64,000 bases of DNA from Chloroflexota bacterium (GTDB lineage: Bacteria; Chloroflexota; Dehalococcoidia; Lucifugimonadales; Lucifugimonadaceae), in assembly GCA_018650845.1 (NCBI GenBank), contig JABIFF010000016.1:1-64000 (forward strand). The letters run 5' to 3'. The notes below the pieces were generated by a model, which saw only the letters and a program-made list of their open reading frames with translations, was not told the DNA's origin and did no database searches. Shown here one piece after another: positions 49,596 to 59,773 of the stretch (within the stretch, counting starts at the first letter, position 1; every line of letters starts with the position of its first letter). Position numbers and translations under genes: made by a program.

Positions 49596-50396
49596 ATGGA
49601 TCTAAAACTTATCGGTAAGCGTGCGGTGGTTACTGGTGGTAGTCGTGGAATCGGCAAGGCGATTGCACGGATGCTCGCCGAAGAGGGGGTATCAGTTGTA
49701 ATTTCCGCACGGAGCGAAGAAGCTCTCGATGCGACTGCCGACGAACTGACTAACGAAACTGGCTCGATAGTCGCAGGCGTGGTCGCCGACACCGGCTCAG
49801 ACGAAAGCGTTCGAAATCTAGTTGCCAAAGCAAAAGAAATCCTTGGTGGCATAGACATTCTCGTGAATTGTGCTGCACGTCCCGGTGGGCAGAGCACTGT
49901 GCCAACGTTGGCTGGTGTCACGGCCGAAGAGTTCAACGATCATATGAACGTAAAGGTCATGGGCTATCTTCGTTGTGCGAGAGAAGTCGCACCTCTGATG
50001 ACCGAGCAGGGCTGGGGGCGAATCATCAATATCTCGGGTTTGGCGTCTCGTAGCAGCGGCACTGTTGTCGGCTCGATGCGAAACGTCGCGGTATCTGCGA
50101 TGACTAAGAATCTCGCCGACGAACTTGGTCCGCACGGCGTGAACGTAACCGTGATTCACCCGGGGCTGACTCGCACCGAAGCAACAGAAGGCGTTATTGC
50201 CAAGCGTGCTGCTGCCGAGGGTATTAGCGAAGACGAAGTCGAGAGCAAGATGGCTCAGGGCAACTCTTCTCGGACGATCATCGATTCATCGGATATCGCC
50301 TACGTAGTAGCGATGCTCGCGTCACCACTATCGATAGCGATCAATGGCGATGGAATTGCGGCGGGCGGCGGTGTTGGCACGGCGATCTACTACTAG
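49596..50396 (+). CDS. SDR-fold protein lacking the catalytic Tyr and Lys
   Basis: 266 aa with a clear Rossmann fold: TGGSRGIG at 13-20, DTGSD, NCAARPG at the NNAG position and the end LSIAINGDGIAAGGG. In the segment where classical SDRs have S-Y-x3-K, this protein reads GTVVGSMRNVAVSAMTKN: Gly where Tyr is normal and Asn where Lys is normal. The rest of the helix is well preserved, so the loss is not due to frameshift. It may be a pseudoenzyme or use another acid. ATG has GGGAG 9-10 bp upstream. Preceded by an amidase gene. Confidence 0.85.
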   Translation: MDLKLIGKRAVVTGGSRGIGKAIARMLAEEGVSVVISARSEEALDATADELTNETGSIVAGVVADTGSDESVRNLVAKAKEILGGIDILVNCAARPGGQSTVPTLAGVTAEEFNDHMNVKVMGYLRCAREVAPLMTEQGWGRIINISGLASRSSGTVVGSMRNVAVSAMTKNLADELGPHGVNVTVIHPGLTRTEATEGVIAKRAAAEGISEDEVESKMAQGNSSRTIIDSSDIAYVVAMLASPLSIAINGDGIAAGGGVGTAIYY

Positions 50397-50538
50397 GTAG
50401 AAGGTAGCTCGGATGACTGTGTTGCCCAATCTGCAAGTATGATTGTGTAGCTCTGGCACGGGGATTACCTATTTTCGCGTCAGAAAAAGAAGATCAGTCC
50501 TCTCTTTCAGCAGAGAGATTTACGGAGAATCCCGCCAG

Positions 50539-51315
50539 ATGACCAAGCTTGCCGCTAACCTTTCGATGATGTTCACCGAGGTTGATTTCCTCGACCGATT
50601 TGAAGCGGCTGCTAAGGCCGGATTCAAGGGTGTTGAGTATTTATTTCCGTACGACTTCCCTGCTGAGCAGATCAAAGAGAAGCTCGATGAGAACAACCTG
50701 ACACAGGTGTTGTTCGACTTTCCGGCTGGCGATTGGGATGCTGGTGACCGCGGTTGCGCATCGTTCCCTGATCGCGTTGGCGAGTTTCAGGATGGAGTCG
50801 GCAAGGCTGTTGAGTACGCCAAAGTACTTGGTTGCGAACGGCTTACCGTTCTCGCAGGAAAAGCAACTTCTGGCGTTAGTGCCATTACGATGCATGACAC
50901 GTTGATCGATAATCTGAAGTTCGCTTCGAACGCTGTAGCTGGAACCGATATCACTGTTCTGCTTGAAGCGATCAACACGATCGATATTCCTGGCTACTCG
51001 GTGTTCCGCACGAACCAGAGCCGGGCTGCTGTTGAGGCTGCAAACGCCGATAACGTGAAGGTTCAGTACGACATTTACCACATGCAAATCATGGAAGGCG
51101 ATGTGACCAGGGCTATTGACGCCAACATGGATGTGATTGGTCACTTCCAGCTTGCAGACAACCCGGGGCGACACGAGCCGGGCACAGGCGAAATCAACTA
51201 CGATTTCCTACTGCCGTACATCGATTCAAAGGGCTATGACGGATGGGTTGGTTGCGAATACGCTCCAGCTGGCGACACCGTTGCTGGCCTGCTCTGGGCT
51301 GCGAAGTACCTGTAA
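50539..51315 (+). CDS. hyi: Hydroxypyruvate isomerase-like TIM-barrel protein
   Basis: 258 aa from ATG 50539, chosen because GGAG lies 11 bp upstream and because homologs begin MTKLAANLSMMF. AP-endonuclease-type TIM barrel. Family signatures: FKGVEYLFPY, VLLEAINTIDIPGY, YDIYHMQIMEGD, FQLADNPGRHEPGTGEINY and GYDGWVGCEYAP, the last with the catalytic Glu. Hyi isomerises hydroxypyruvate to tartronate semialdehyde; relatives act on tagatose- or 2-oxo-sugars. A second gene for the same family follows after a hairpin. Confidence 0.9.
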   Translation: MTKLAANLSMMFTEVDFLDRFEAAAKAGFKGVEYLFPYDFPAEQIKEKLDENNLTQVLFDFPAGDWDAGDRGCASFPDRVGEFQDGVGKAVEYAKVLGCERLTVLAGKATSGVSAITMHDTLIDNLKFASNAVAGTDITVLLEAINTIDIPGYSVFRTNQSRAAVEAANADNVKVQYDIYHMQIMEGDVTRAIDANMDVIGHFQLADNPGRHEPGTGEINYDFLLPYIDSKGYDGWVGCEYAPAGDTVAGLLWAAKYL

Positions 51316-51317
51316 GA

Positions 51318-51337
51318 CGACCAGCCTTAACTGGTCG
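51318..51337 (+). terminator. Weak terminator hairpin between the two hyi-like genes
   Basis: CGACCAG (51318-51324) and CTGGTCG (51331-51337) flank the loop CCTTAA, followed by ATTTCATATT. The stem is short and the T-run broken, so attenuation rather than full stop is likely. Confidence 0.5.
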
Positions 51338-51441
51338 ATTTCATATTCATGAGTGATTCGCCCCAGAAAGTCTCACTCTCGACTTGACGACTGTTTTGTG
51401 CCTAGTGTTATTTCACCGTGGCGCCGCTATTAGGGATAAAT

Positions 51442-52215
51442 ATGCCGAAGCTTGAAGCTAATTTGCAGTGGATGTTCAACGAGTACGATCTGATCGATCG
51501 ATACGACGCTGCGGCGCGTGCAGGGTTCAAGGGCGTAGAGCTTCAGGCTCCTTATTCGCTAGAGATCGACCAGATTGTCGAACGGCTTCAGAAGAACAGT
51601 CTTGAGCACGTGATTATCAATTCACCTGTATCCGATCCCGACACTGGAAAGGGCAATATTTCACTTCGAGCCGATCGCAAGGATCTGTACAAGGAACGAA
51701 CTGCTCAGGCAGCCGAATATGCATCTGGACTGGGTTGTATCGGTGTGAACATCGGCTGTGGTCCAATCGACGACATCGACCCTGAGGAGGCGCACGAGAC
51801 GTTTATCGCAAACATCCGTCATGCTGCTGAAGAGCTTGGCAAAGTTGGCGTTGTAGCGTTGGTCGAGCCGATCAACACTCGTGATCAACCGGGATTTTTC
51901 GTCAACACATCAGCGGGTGCGATGGATGCGATTGCTGAGGCGGATCACCCAAATTTGGCGCTGTTGTACGACTTCTACCACATGCAAATCATGGAAGGAG
52001 ATCTGACGCTTACAGTGAAAGAACTTCTACCTTCGATCAAGCACATTCAGATTGCTGACAATCCTGGTCGACATGAACCGGGCACTGGTGAGATCAATTA
52101 CGACCATATTTTGGCTCATCTCGATGAAATTGGTTACGACGGCTGGGTTGGTTGTGAATATGGCCCGAGCGGAAACACAGAGCAGACACTTGGCTGGGCT
52201 TCAGGCTGGCTCTAA
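51442..52215 (+). CDS. hyi: Hydroxypyruvate isomerase-like protein (tandem paralog)
   Basis: 257 aa from ATG 51442 (AGGG 6-7 bp upstream); a GTG at 51418 would add eight residues. Same family as the preceding gene, sharing YHMQIMEGDL, IADNPGRHEPGTGEINYD and GYDGWVGCEYGPSG, while the first half differs more. A duplicated pair with divergence in the substrate-lid region suggests two related substrates. The next gene is PEP carboxylase. Confidence 0.9.
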   Translation: MPKLEANLQWMFNEYDLIDRYDAAARAGFKGVELQAPYSLEIDQIVERLQKNSLEHVIINSPVSDPDTGKGNISLRADRKDLYKERTAQAAEYASGLGCIGVNIGCGPIDDIDPEEAHETFIANIRHAAEELGKVGVVALVEPINTRDQPGFFVNTSAGAMDAIAEADHPNLALLYDFYHMQIMEGDLTLTVKELLPSIKHIQIADNPGRHEPGTGEINYDHILAHLDEIGYDGWVGCEYGPSGNTEQTLGWASGWL

Positions 52216-52256
52216 GCGTTGAATCGTTATATTCGACCGGATGTGAGGTTGCGGTA

Positions 52257-55019
52257 ATGAGCACTCAAGACATAACTCAGTTCGATAGTGAAGACGCTGA
52301 TCTTCGAGCCGATATTCGACGCATGGGCGACATGCTCGGCGAGACGTTGCGCAGCTTGTGGGGCGAAGAGCTTTATGAGCTAGTTGAATACGTTAGGTCA
52401 TCGACTCGAACTCTGCGTGAGTCACCGAATCCTGAGCTTCGTGAAGAGCTAATCAAGAAGCTCGATGAAACCGAACTGTGGCACGTAATTCGAACTGTTC
52501 GTGCATTCACGAGCTATTTTCATTTGGCGAACGTTGCCGAGCAGCACCACCGAATCGAGTTCAAAGGCGTTGCTGGCGCTCGACGCGAATGGCTCGAAGA
52601 GGCGTTTGATCGAATCCGCGAAGCGAATGTTCCTGCCGAAGAGATTGGCGACGTTGTTAATCGTCTCGAAGTTAGACCCGTCTACACGGCTCACCCTACC
52701 GAAGCTGCCCGCCGTTCAATATTGAACAAACTTCGTCGCACTGGCGAACTGCTTAACGAGCGTTCGAATCCTCGATTGCTGGAATCGGAAACTCGCCGTA
52801 TAGATCGACGATTGTCGGAGGTTGTGGAAGAGATTCTTCAGACCGACGAACTTCGGCACACACGTCCTGAACCTGCCGCCGAAGCTCGCAACATCATGTA
52901 CTACATGGAAGACATGTTTACGTTTGCGATTGCCGAGGTTGAAGAAGCACTCGATGATCAACTTGAAACGTTCGGAATCACTCGAGAGCCAACAGCTCGT
53001 TCGATGCGATTTGGAACTTGGGTTGGTGGTGACCGTGATGGAAACCCGAACGTCACCCACGATTTAACAAGGAAGATTCTCGATCTACAGCATGAACGTG
53101 CGCTAAAGATGTTCGCACCGGCTGTTGCTCGATTGGCCCAGACGCTGAGTCAGTCGACACGAATCGTTGAGATTACGAAAGAGCTGGAAGATTCGCTTCA
53201 AAAAGATCGGGCAGAACTACCGTCTGTGTGGGACGAGTTCTGGAACCTCGATGAAGACGAGCCTTACCGTCTCAAATGTGCGTTCATTTACGAACGCCTG
53301 CTCAACGGAATCGCTGTCGCCGAGGGATCGGCTAAGAGCAAGCCACGCTACGCGAACGTTCAGCCATTGTTGGCCGATCTTCAGTTGATGCTCGATTCGC
53401 TTGAGGCAAACGAAAGTGGTGCTTCAGCAAATGGTGAAATACGTCGACTGATGCAGCGTATTTCGGCGTTTGGAATGACACTCGCCACGATGGATATACG
53501 TCAGCACGCCGATGTAACTGGTGGTGCTGTGAACGAACTGATCGATAGGGTGGATTCGATTGAAGGCGGCTTCGGTAGTCTTTCGATGGACGAACGCTCG
53601 GAACGACTTGTAAAAGAGCTGAATTCGAAACGAGTGCTTAGCTCTAGAGCGATAACGTTCTCACCCGCTACTACGGAAATTCTCGATTTGGTTGAAACGG
53701 TCAGGCAAGCTCAGGACGAGTACGGCCAGCCAGTTATCGAGAGTTGGATAGTCGCGATGACTCGTGATATCGACGATCTGCTTGCAGTACTAGTTCTCGC
53801 TAAAGAGGCGGGACTTGTAGTGCCGGAAGAGGGCATTGCACGTATTTCTGTAGTGCCGCTATTTGAAGAAATTGAAGACCTTCGTCGCAGCCATGAAGTG
53901 ATGGATCGCTTCTTGTCGATTCCCGAGATCAAATCACTCGTGACGACCGCTGGTGGCGTAGTTGAAGTGATGCTTGGCTATTCAGATTCGAACAAAGACG
54001 GCGGAATAACAACTTCGCAGTGGGAGCTTTACAAAGCTCAACGTGAATTGCGAACGATTGGCCAGAAGCACGGCGTTTCGATGCGCTTATTCCACGGTCG
54101 TGGTGGAACTGTGGGACGAGGTGGTGGCCCTACGAGCGACGCCATTATGGCTCAGCCGTATGCGACGGTGGATGGTCGAATCAAGATCACCGAGCAGGGC
54201 GAAGTTATTTCTGATAAATACGGTTTGCCTGAACTTGCACGTAACCACCTTGAACTATCTGTTGCTGCAGTAATTGAAGCTTCGCTTCTTCACGCTGAAC
54301 CGCACCACTCTGACGAAAAACTCGAAGAGTGGTTCAAGGCGATGGATTGGATTTCCGATAAGGCATACGCGAAATATCGCAGCCTGATCGAAACTGACGG
54401 ATTCGTGGATTACTTCATGGATTCGACGCCGGTTGAAGAATTGGCCGGTATGAACATCGGCTCACGTCCTTCGAGGCGTGCTTCTGCCGACGGTTCGCGC
54501 AGCATCGACGATCTTCGAGCGATTCCGTGGGTGTTCGGCTGGATGCAGAGTCGCCAGATCGTTCCCGGCTACTTCGGAGTGGGGCATGCCTTGCGGGAAG
54601 CCCGAGAAGCTGGAATGGAAGATGTTCTTTCCGAGATGTTCAACGAATGGGCGTTCTTCAATACGTTTATTTCCAATGTTGAAATGACGTTGGTGAAGAC
54701 GAGCATGGAGATCGCAGGTCGATACGTCGACACGCTGGTAGACCCGAGTCTGCACCACATATTCGAAGGCATTAAGGAAGAGCGAAATCGTTCGGTCAAC
54801 GAGCTTATTCGAATAACTGGTCAGGAGAATTTGCTTGATCACCAGCCAGTGTTGAAGCGAACATTGGCAGTTCGTGAGTACTACGTCGACCCGTTGAACT
54901 ATTTGCAGGTTTCGTTGCTCGCTAGGCGTCGTTCGACTGAGGATAACGATCCGTCGGTAGAACGTGCGTTGTTGCTTTCGATTAACGGTGTAGCTGCCGG
55001 ATTGAAGAACACGGGCTGA
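52257..55019 (+). CDS. ppc: Phosphoenolpyruvate carboxylase
   Basis: 920 aa, the full length of bacterial-type PEPC. Catalytic His146 in YTAHPTEAARR, the GGDRDGNPNVT loop, the LGYSDSNKDGGI motif and FHGRGGTVGRGGGPT, plus the C-terminal KNTG end. Fixes bicarbonate onto PEP to form oxaloacetate, an anaplerotic step feeding the TCA cycle, which also contains the nearby sucCD. pgpA follows after 5 bp. Confidence 0.97.
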   Translation: MSTQDITQFDSEDADLRADIRRMGDMLGETLRSLWGEELYELVEYVRSSTRTLRESPNPELREELIKKLDETELWHVIRTVRAFTSYFHLANVAEQHHRIEFKGVAGARREWLEEAFDRIREANVPAEEIGDVVNRLEVRPVYTAHPTEAARRSILNKLRRTGELLNERSNPRLLESETRRIDRRLSEVVEEILQTDELRHTRPEPAAEARNIMYYMEDMFTFAIAEVEEALDDQLETFGITREPTARSMRFGTWVGGDRDGNPNVTHDLTRKILDLQHERALKMFAPAVARLAQTLSQSTRIVEITKELEDSLQKDRAELPSVWDEFWNLDEDEPYRLKCAFIYERLLNGIAVAEGSAKSKPRYANVQPLLADLQLMLDSLEANESGASANGEIRRLMQRISAFGMTLATMDIRQHADVTGGAVNELIDRVDSIEGGFGSLSMDERSERLVKELNSKRVLSSRAITFSPATTEILDLVETVRQAQDEYGQPVIESWIVAMTRDIDDLLAVLVLAKEAGLVVPEEGIARISVVPLFEEIEDLRRSHEVMDRFLSIPEIKSLVTTAGGVVEVMLGYSDSNKDGGITTSQWELYKAQRELRTIGQKHGVSMRLFHGRGGTVGRGGGPTSDAIMAQPYATVDGRIKITEQGEVISDKYGLPELARNHLELSVAAVIEASLLHAEPHHSDEKLEEWFKAMDWISDKAYAKYRSLIETDGFVDYFMDSTPVEELAGMNIGSRPSRRASADGSRSIDDLRAIPWVFGWMQSRQIVPGYFGVGHALREAREAGMEDVLSEMFNEWAFFNTFISNVEMTLVKTSMEIAGRYVDTLVDPSLHHIFEGIKEERNRSVNELIRITGQENLLDHQPVLKRTLAVREYYVDPLNYLQVSLLARRRSTEDNDPSVERALLLSINGVAAGLKNTG

Positions 55020-55024
55020 TCAAG

Positions 55025-55534
55025 TTGTCGAGTTCACCTACGTCATCACAAAAGAGCCCCGCTGTTTCGTTCATCGCTGAAACGATTGCGACCGGACTTG
55101 GCTCGGGCAAATGGCCGTTTGTTGCGCCAGCGACTGTTGGAACATTTGCTGCTTTAGTGGCTTACTGGCTATTAGATGCGGCCGTTTTCAATGGTAGCGG
55201 CGATTCGATTTGGTTCTTTGCGCTGATTGCCGTGGTGACGGCTGCTGGAATTTGGGCGACTGACTATATCGACAACCCGGGCGATCACGATCCCAAGCGT
55301 GGAGTAATCGACGAGTGGGTTGGTGTGTGGGTTACGGTGCTGTTCTTGCCGGTGACTTGGCAGTGGATGGTCGCTGGGTTCTTTGTGTTCCGGCTCTTCG
55401 ACATTCTGAAGCCGCTTGGCGTTCGACGAATCGAAGCATGGCCCGGCGGTTGGGGCATAATGTTCGACGATATTGCCGCTGGCGTAATTGGTGTTGTGCT
55501 GCTGAACGCAGTGCGGTTGGCGTTCTTTAACTAG
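55025..55534 (+). CDS. pgpA: Phosphatidylglycerophosphatase A
   Basis: 169 aa from TTG 55025. ATGLGSGKWPFVAPATVGTF, the DEWVGVW loop with acidic metal ligands, FRLFDILKPLG and the WPGGWGIMFDDIAAG end are the PgpA signature. Four transmembrane helices. Dephosphorylates phosphatidylglycerophosphate to phosphatidylglycerol. Five bases separate it from ppc, so co-transcribed. Its end overlaps the stop region of a convergent hydrolase by 4 bp. Confidence 0.94.
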   Translation: MSSSPTSSQKSPAVSFIAETIATGLGSGKWPFVAPATVGTFAALVAYWLLDAAVFNGSGDSIWFFALIAVVTAAGIWATDYIDNPGDHDPKRGVIDEWVGVWVTVLFLPVTWQWMVAGFFVFRLFDILKPLGVRRIEAWPGGWGIMFDDIAAGVIGVVLLNAVRLAFFN

Positions 55535-56349
55535 CCCTTACTCTGCTTGCGAAGCACCTGTTTGAAGAAGGCGTTCACTAGCTGGACGAATCGTTCTGGT
55601 TGAGCATCGTGCATGCCGTGTCCGACGTCGTCCCACTTCACGTAGCGACCCTGCTTGAGCAGATCGTCGGCATGAGTGGCTTCAGAGTCGCTGATTGCGG
55701 CTCCCATGTCGGGACTGGCCTGCATCAGGAGTACAGGCTGTTCGATCGCCTCGAGCACTGCGTCCGGATCCCATGACTCGCCGAGTCGACCATCGGCCGG
55801 AAATGCCCATACCTCGGGATCGACTTTAGTCATATTGATAGCTCTATTAGCGATCTGTTCGTCAGATGAATTCTTATCTGCTTTGCGAAGCTCGATAGCG
55901 GTGTCTTTGACACTGAGATTCTTCATACGAATCTCGTAGTTTGTGTTGAACTGATCAGTTTTATCTACGTACAACGGCGGGTCTTCGAGAACGGCTGCAG
56001 CTACAAGCTCTGGAGTGACCGCACAGACACCGCTGGCGGTTACTGCACCTAATGAGTGTCCGACCACATATGCAGGCTCGCCGACTACGTTTCTGAGGAA
56101 TTCAACGTCCTCTATCGGGTAGTCGATAAATCGGTAGGAGTTGGAGATGTCGCCAGTATCGCCGTGACCACGGAGATCGAGGGCATATACATGCCATGAC
56201 TCGGCGAATTGATCGATTACCGATGACCAGTTGACCCACCGGCCGCCGATGCCGTGGATTAGTACCAGTGGAGGTCCGTTATCGGGTCCTTCCGCGTAGT
56301 TCACTTGTACGGTGCTGGCTGCGAATTTTTTCTCTGGGTAGTTGGTCAT
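55531..56349 (-). CDS. Alpha/beta-fold hydrolase
   Basis: 272 aa. Nucleophile elbow GHSLG with Ser99, oxyanion HGIGG near 32-36, and the terminal His in GHGMHD. Acts on esters or C-C bonds; no signal peptide, so cytoplasmic. Close relatives are the epoxide hydrolase / meta-cleavage product hydrolase type. A second member of the fold lies 340 bp upstream on the same strand with repeats in between. Confidence 0.88.
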   Translation of the reverse strand: MTNYPEKKFAASTVQVNYAEGPDNGPPLVLIHGIGGRWVNWSSVIDQFAESWHVYALDLRGHGDTGDISNSYRFIDYPIEDVEFLRNVVGEPAYVVGHSLGAVTASGVCAVTPELVAAAVLEDPPLYVDKTDQFNTNYEIRMKNLSVKDTAIELRKADKNSSDEQIANRAINMTKVDPEVWAFPADGRLGESWDPDAVLEAIEQPVLLMQASPDMGAAISDSEATHADDLLKQGRYVKWDDVGHGMHDAQPERFVQLVNAFFKQVLRKQSKG

Positions 56350-56398
56350 TGGGTTATCGTAGCAGGAGCGTATGGGTGGTTTGCGGTACGTACGCCTC

Positions 56399-56660
56399 TG
56401 TCATTGCGAGGACCGAAGGATGAGTGACGTGGCAATCAGTAGCTATGAGCAACGCTGCATTCGAGTTTGGCGACCAGTTTTCTTTAGAACACGGTTCATC
56501 CTCAGGTACTAGAGATTCAGCTGTGAAAATTGCGTTGCGTTCGACAGTTGATTGCCACGGCGTCCTATTGGACTTCTCGCAATGACAAGGTTGGATTGTG
56601 GCTACATCCTAAGGTCGTTCAGTTCGAGCGATAGATGCTGAAAATGAATTCAGCGTGACA
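56399..56660. repeat. Inverted pair of TCATTGCGAG...GTGGCAATC repeats (family E) plus family A relic
   Basis: TGTCATTGCGAGGACC...GACGTGGCAATCA at 56399-56439 is repeated in reverse complement at 56548-56588, making a 190-bp unit with inverted ends. Next to it, 56634-56660 is a diverged family A palindrome (GATGCTGAA...TTCAGCGTGACA). The 337-bp gap between the hydrolase genes holds nothing else that I recognise. Confidence 0.7.
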
Positions 56661-56686
56661 GGGTCGAGAAAGCTATGGCTACCGCA

Positions 56687-57514
56687 CTACTCAGCCCAGA
56701 AGCGTTTGGTGGCTCGGATGAAGTCGTGGTTTCGAGCGATGTGGGGTGAGTGTCCGACTTTAGGCCATGTGAGCACTCGAATATCGGGGATGAGTCCTGC
56801 GACTCGTTCAGATTCTTCTTCGGAGAGGATTCCGCCTTTATCGGAGGCTCCGTTGATCATCAGGGTTGGGCACTTGATCGAGCTGAACATATCGTCGAAG
56901 GTTTCTTCGTCTTCCCTGCTGCTTACAGGACCTTCTTCCAAAGCGGGATCCATCTGGAACCACATCACTGCGATGCGTTTGATGGAATCTTCGGAGGCCC
57001 CGGCGTATTGCTCGGTCACGGCTGGAATTAAATCTTCAGGTGTTCGTGCATCACGGATTTGCTGCGCCCTTAGACCACGTTCTTCTGCTGGGCGTTTGCG
57101 TGCCTCTTTACGAACTTCGGAGTTGGCTCCTGAGTATGGCTCGACGAGAATCGCCTTCGAGATTAGCTCAGGGTGAGCGGCGGCGACTGCAGCAGTAACC
57201 CACCCACCAAGGGAATGGCCTATCAGGTAGACAGGTTCGTCGCTCAGCTTGGGAATTACCGCAGCTATGTCATCGGCCCAAGTTTGCCTTGAAGAGCCTT
57301 TGCCGTAACTGCCAGATCGTCCCATTGCTCGTAGATCGACTGCGAACACGTGGAATTCAGCAGCGAGTTTGTCGACTACCCGTCCCCACGTATTCCAGTT
57401 CGATCCGTAGCCGTGCACGAGCACCATCACTGGCGCGTCTGCTGAAGGCGAATCGAACTCCGCCACGTTCAGAGCGACATTGCCGGTATGAACGTAGCGT
57501 TCTGTAAACGTCAT
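56687..57514 (-). CDS. Alpha/beta-fold hydrolase (second)
   Basis: 275 aa. Nucleophile elbow GHSLGG with Ser101, HGYGSNWNTW oxyanion region and late His (KVGHSPHIAR). Similar to other bacterial esterase/haloperoxidase-type hydrolases. It is 26 bp from sucD on the same strand, so it may be a downstream member of the sucCD operon. Confidence 0.88.
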   Translation of the reverse strand: MTFTERYVHTGNVALNVAEFDSPSADAPVMVLVHGYGSNWNTWGRVVDKLAAEFHVFAVDLRAMGRSGSYGKGSSRQTWADDIAAVIPKLSDEPVYLIGHSLGGWVTAAVAAAHPELISKAILVEPYSGANSEVRKEARKRPAEERGLRAQQIRDARTPEDLIPAVTEQYAGASEDSIKRIAVMWFQMDPALEEGPVSSREDEETFDDMFSSIKCPTLMINGASDKGGILSEEESERVAGLIPDIRVLTWPKVGHSPHIARNHDFIRATKRFWAE

Positions 57515-57540
57515 TAGTGAAGTCAGCCCTAGCTCGGTTA

Positions 57541-58413
57541 TTAGCCGAGCACTTCCTTCATCTTGGCGCCGATCAAAGCAGGAGATTCAACGACGTGAAC
57601 CCCGGCTGCTTCAAGAGCCTTGTTCTTCTCGGAAGCAAGTGCTGCCTTACCGGTGATGATTGCTCCGGCGTGGCCCATGCGCTTGCCTGCAGGAGCCGAT
57701 GATCCGGCAATTGCTGCAACGACAGGCTTGGTTACGTGTTCCTTGATGTAGTCGGCTGCGAGCTGTTCTCGGATTCCGCCGATTTCACCGATGAGCACGA
57801 TTGCTTCGGTTTCGTCGTCGGCCTGGAACAGTTCGAGTACGTCGGTGAAGGTTGTTCCGTGAACGGGGTCGCCACCGATTCCAACACAGGTCGATTGACC
57901 CATGCCGTGCTGCACAAGCTGGGCAATTGCTTCGTATGTGAGCGTGCCAGATCGTGAAACAACTCCGACGTTGCCGGGCTGAACGATATTGCCGGGAACG
58001 ATTCCGACTTTGGCTTTCGATGCTGGGCTAAGTACGCCGGGGCAGTTTGAGCCGATGAGTCGGGTTGGCTTGTCTTTGATGTACTGCATGACTTTCACCA
58101 TGTCGAGTACTGGAACGCCTTCGGTGATGCAGACCACGAGTTCGAGACCCGCGTCGACCTGCTCAATGATGGCGTCCATAGCAAACGGCGCTGGAACGAA
58201 GATCACTCCAGTGTTTGCTCCGGTTTCTTCAACAGCTTTTGCAACTGTTGAGAAGTAAGGAACTTCATCTTCAAATTTCGTACCGTCGCGGCCCGGGTGA
58301 ACTGCTGCCACCATGTTCGTGCCGTATTCACGGGTTCGGTTTGCTTGGAAACTTCCGTCGCGGCCGAGACCCTGAACGAGGAGTCGTGTGTTTTCTCCAA
58401 CAAGAATAGCCAT
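57541..58413 (-). CDS. sucD: Succinyl-CoA synthetase alpha subunit
   Basis: 290 aa. CoA-binding Rossmann-like N-terminus ([17 protein letters not shown]) and the phosphohistidine motif [12 protein letters not shown]. Makes succinate and ATP/GTP from succinyl-CoA with SucC. Start codon shares one base with the sucC stop (TAATG-type coupling). Confidence 0.97.
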   Translation of the reverse strand: MAILVGENTRLLVQGLGRDGSFQANRTREYGTNMVAAVHPGRDGTKFEDEVPYFSTVAKAVEETGANTGVIFVPAPFAMDAIIEQVDAGLELVVCITEGVPVLDMVKVMQYIKDKPTRLIGSNCPGVLSPASKAKVGIVPGNIVQPGNVGVVSRSGTLTYEAIAQLVQHGMGQSTCVGIGGDPVHGTTFTDVLELFQADDETEAIVLIGEIGGIREQLAADYIKEHVTKPVVAAIAGSSAPAGKRMGHAGAIITGKAALASEKNKALEAAGVHVVESPALIGAKMKEVLG

Positions 58414-59600
58414 TAGTTGGATCCTCCAAGTTCTAGTAATTTTTCTTTCAACACAACGGCTGCGCCGGCTAAGTCTGGTGCGCCTGTGATGTTGAGTCCT
58501 GAATCTGCGAGAATTTTGATTCCCTCTTCAGCGTTTGTTCCACGCATTGCAACGACCATCGGAACGGTTGCGTTGGTTTCTTTCGCTGCCGCAACGATGC
58601 CCTGAGCGACAATGTCGGAACGGGCGATACCTGCGAATAGGTTTACGAGGATCATTTCAACATCGTCATCGTCGATGATGATTTTGAAGGCTTCTTCGAT
58701 TCGGTCTTGGTCGGCTGATCCACCAATGTCGAGGAAGTTAGCAGGGTCGGCACCAGCTGCCTTGGTGATATCCATGGTCGCCATAGCGAGTCCGGCTCCG
58801 TTGACCATGCAGCCAACTCGTCCGCCTTCCAGCTTCACGTAAGCGAGATCGGCCTTGTCGGCGCGTTGCTCAAGTGGGTCTTGCTGGTTAGGGTCACGTA
58901 GCTTCGCAAGGTCAGGGTGTCGGAAGAGCGCATCGTCTTCGACGTTTATCTTGGCGTCGAGAGCGATGACTTGGTCATCTTCAGTGATGACCAGAGGGTT
59001 GATCTCGACTAGCGAACAGTCGTTTTCGATAAATACGTTGTAGACATCGGTGATCAGCTTCGTGGTTGCTCGAACTGCCTTTGCAGGAACTTCGAGTGCG
59101 AGTGCGATGTCACGGGCGTGGTAGGTGGTTAGCCCGATGAGTGGATCGCCAGCAACTCGGAAGATTTTTTCGGGAGTTGATTCTGCAACTTCCTCGATTT
59201 CCATGCCACCTTCGGTGCTTGCCATTACGACTGGAGCACCGACATCGCCATCGATAACGATCGAGAGATATAGCTCATCTTTGATATCGAGAGTTTCAGC
59301 GATCATCACCTTGTCGACCGGAACGCCATTCGCACCAGTCTGCTTGGTGACGAGTCGGGTGCCGATGAGTGATGCGGCAACTTTTTCAGCTTCTTCCGGA
59401 GAATCGACTAGCTTTACGCCGCCGACTTTTCCTCGTCCACCTGCGTGAACTTGAGCCTTTACGACTACTCGTCCCCCGATACGGGAAGCGATTTCTTTCG
59501 CTTCAGCAGGTGTGGATGCGACCTCGGCGTGGGGTGTTGGTACACCGAACTTGTCGAGGATTTCTTTCGCCTGATACTCGTGGATATTCACGAATGACAA
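58413..59600 (-). CDS. sucC: Succinyl-CoA synthetase beta subunit
   Basis: 395 aa. ATP-grasp domain with HEYQAKEIL start, [17 protein letters not shown] and the nucleotide-binding loop. C-terminal [17 protein letters not shown] and [15 protein letters not shown] typical. Full length. Overlaps sucD, which it precedes in the operon. Confidence 0.97.
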   Translation of the reverse strand: MSFVNIHEYQAKEILDKFGVPTPHAEVASTPAEAKEIASRIGGRVVVKAQVHAGGRGKVGGVKLVDSPEEAEKVAASLIGTRLVTKQTGANGVPVDKVMIAETLDIKDELYLSIVIDGDVGAPVVMASTEGGMEIEEVAESTPEKIFRVAGDPLIGLTTYHARDIALALEVPAKAVRATTKLITDVYNVFIENDCSLVEINPLVITEDDQVIALDAKINVEDDALFRHPDLAKLRDPNQQDPLEQRADKADLAYVKLEGGRVGCMVNGAGLAMATMDITKAAGADPANFLDIGGSADQDRIEEAFKIIIDDDDVEMILVNLFAGIARSDIVAQGIVAAAKETNATVPMVVAMRGTNAEEGIKILADSGLNITGAPDLAGAAVVLKEKLLELGGSN

Positions 59601-59773
59601 CTCGCTTTATGTTTCTTAGCGACCCCGCGAATACTTTCGAAATATTTATTCTGCGGTTGGGTGCTCATAATCAAGCACCGCGAATCATCGTACCGAGGGC
59701 AGTGGCAGGTGTCTACGGAATCCGTGTGTGGCGTAGTGGTGAAGTTCGAGTTCGCGAGCAAAATTAAACAAAA

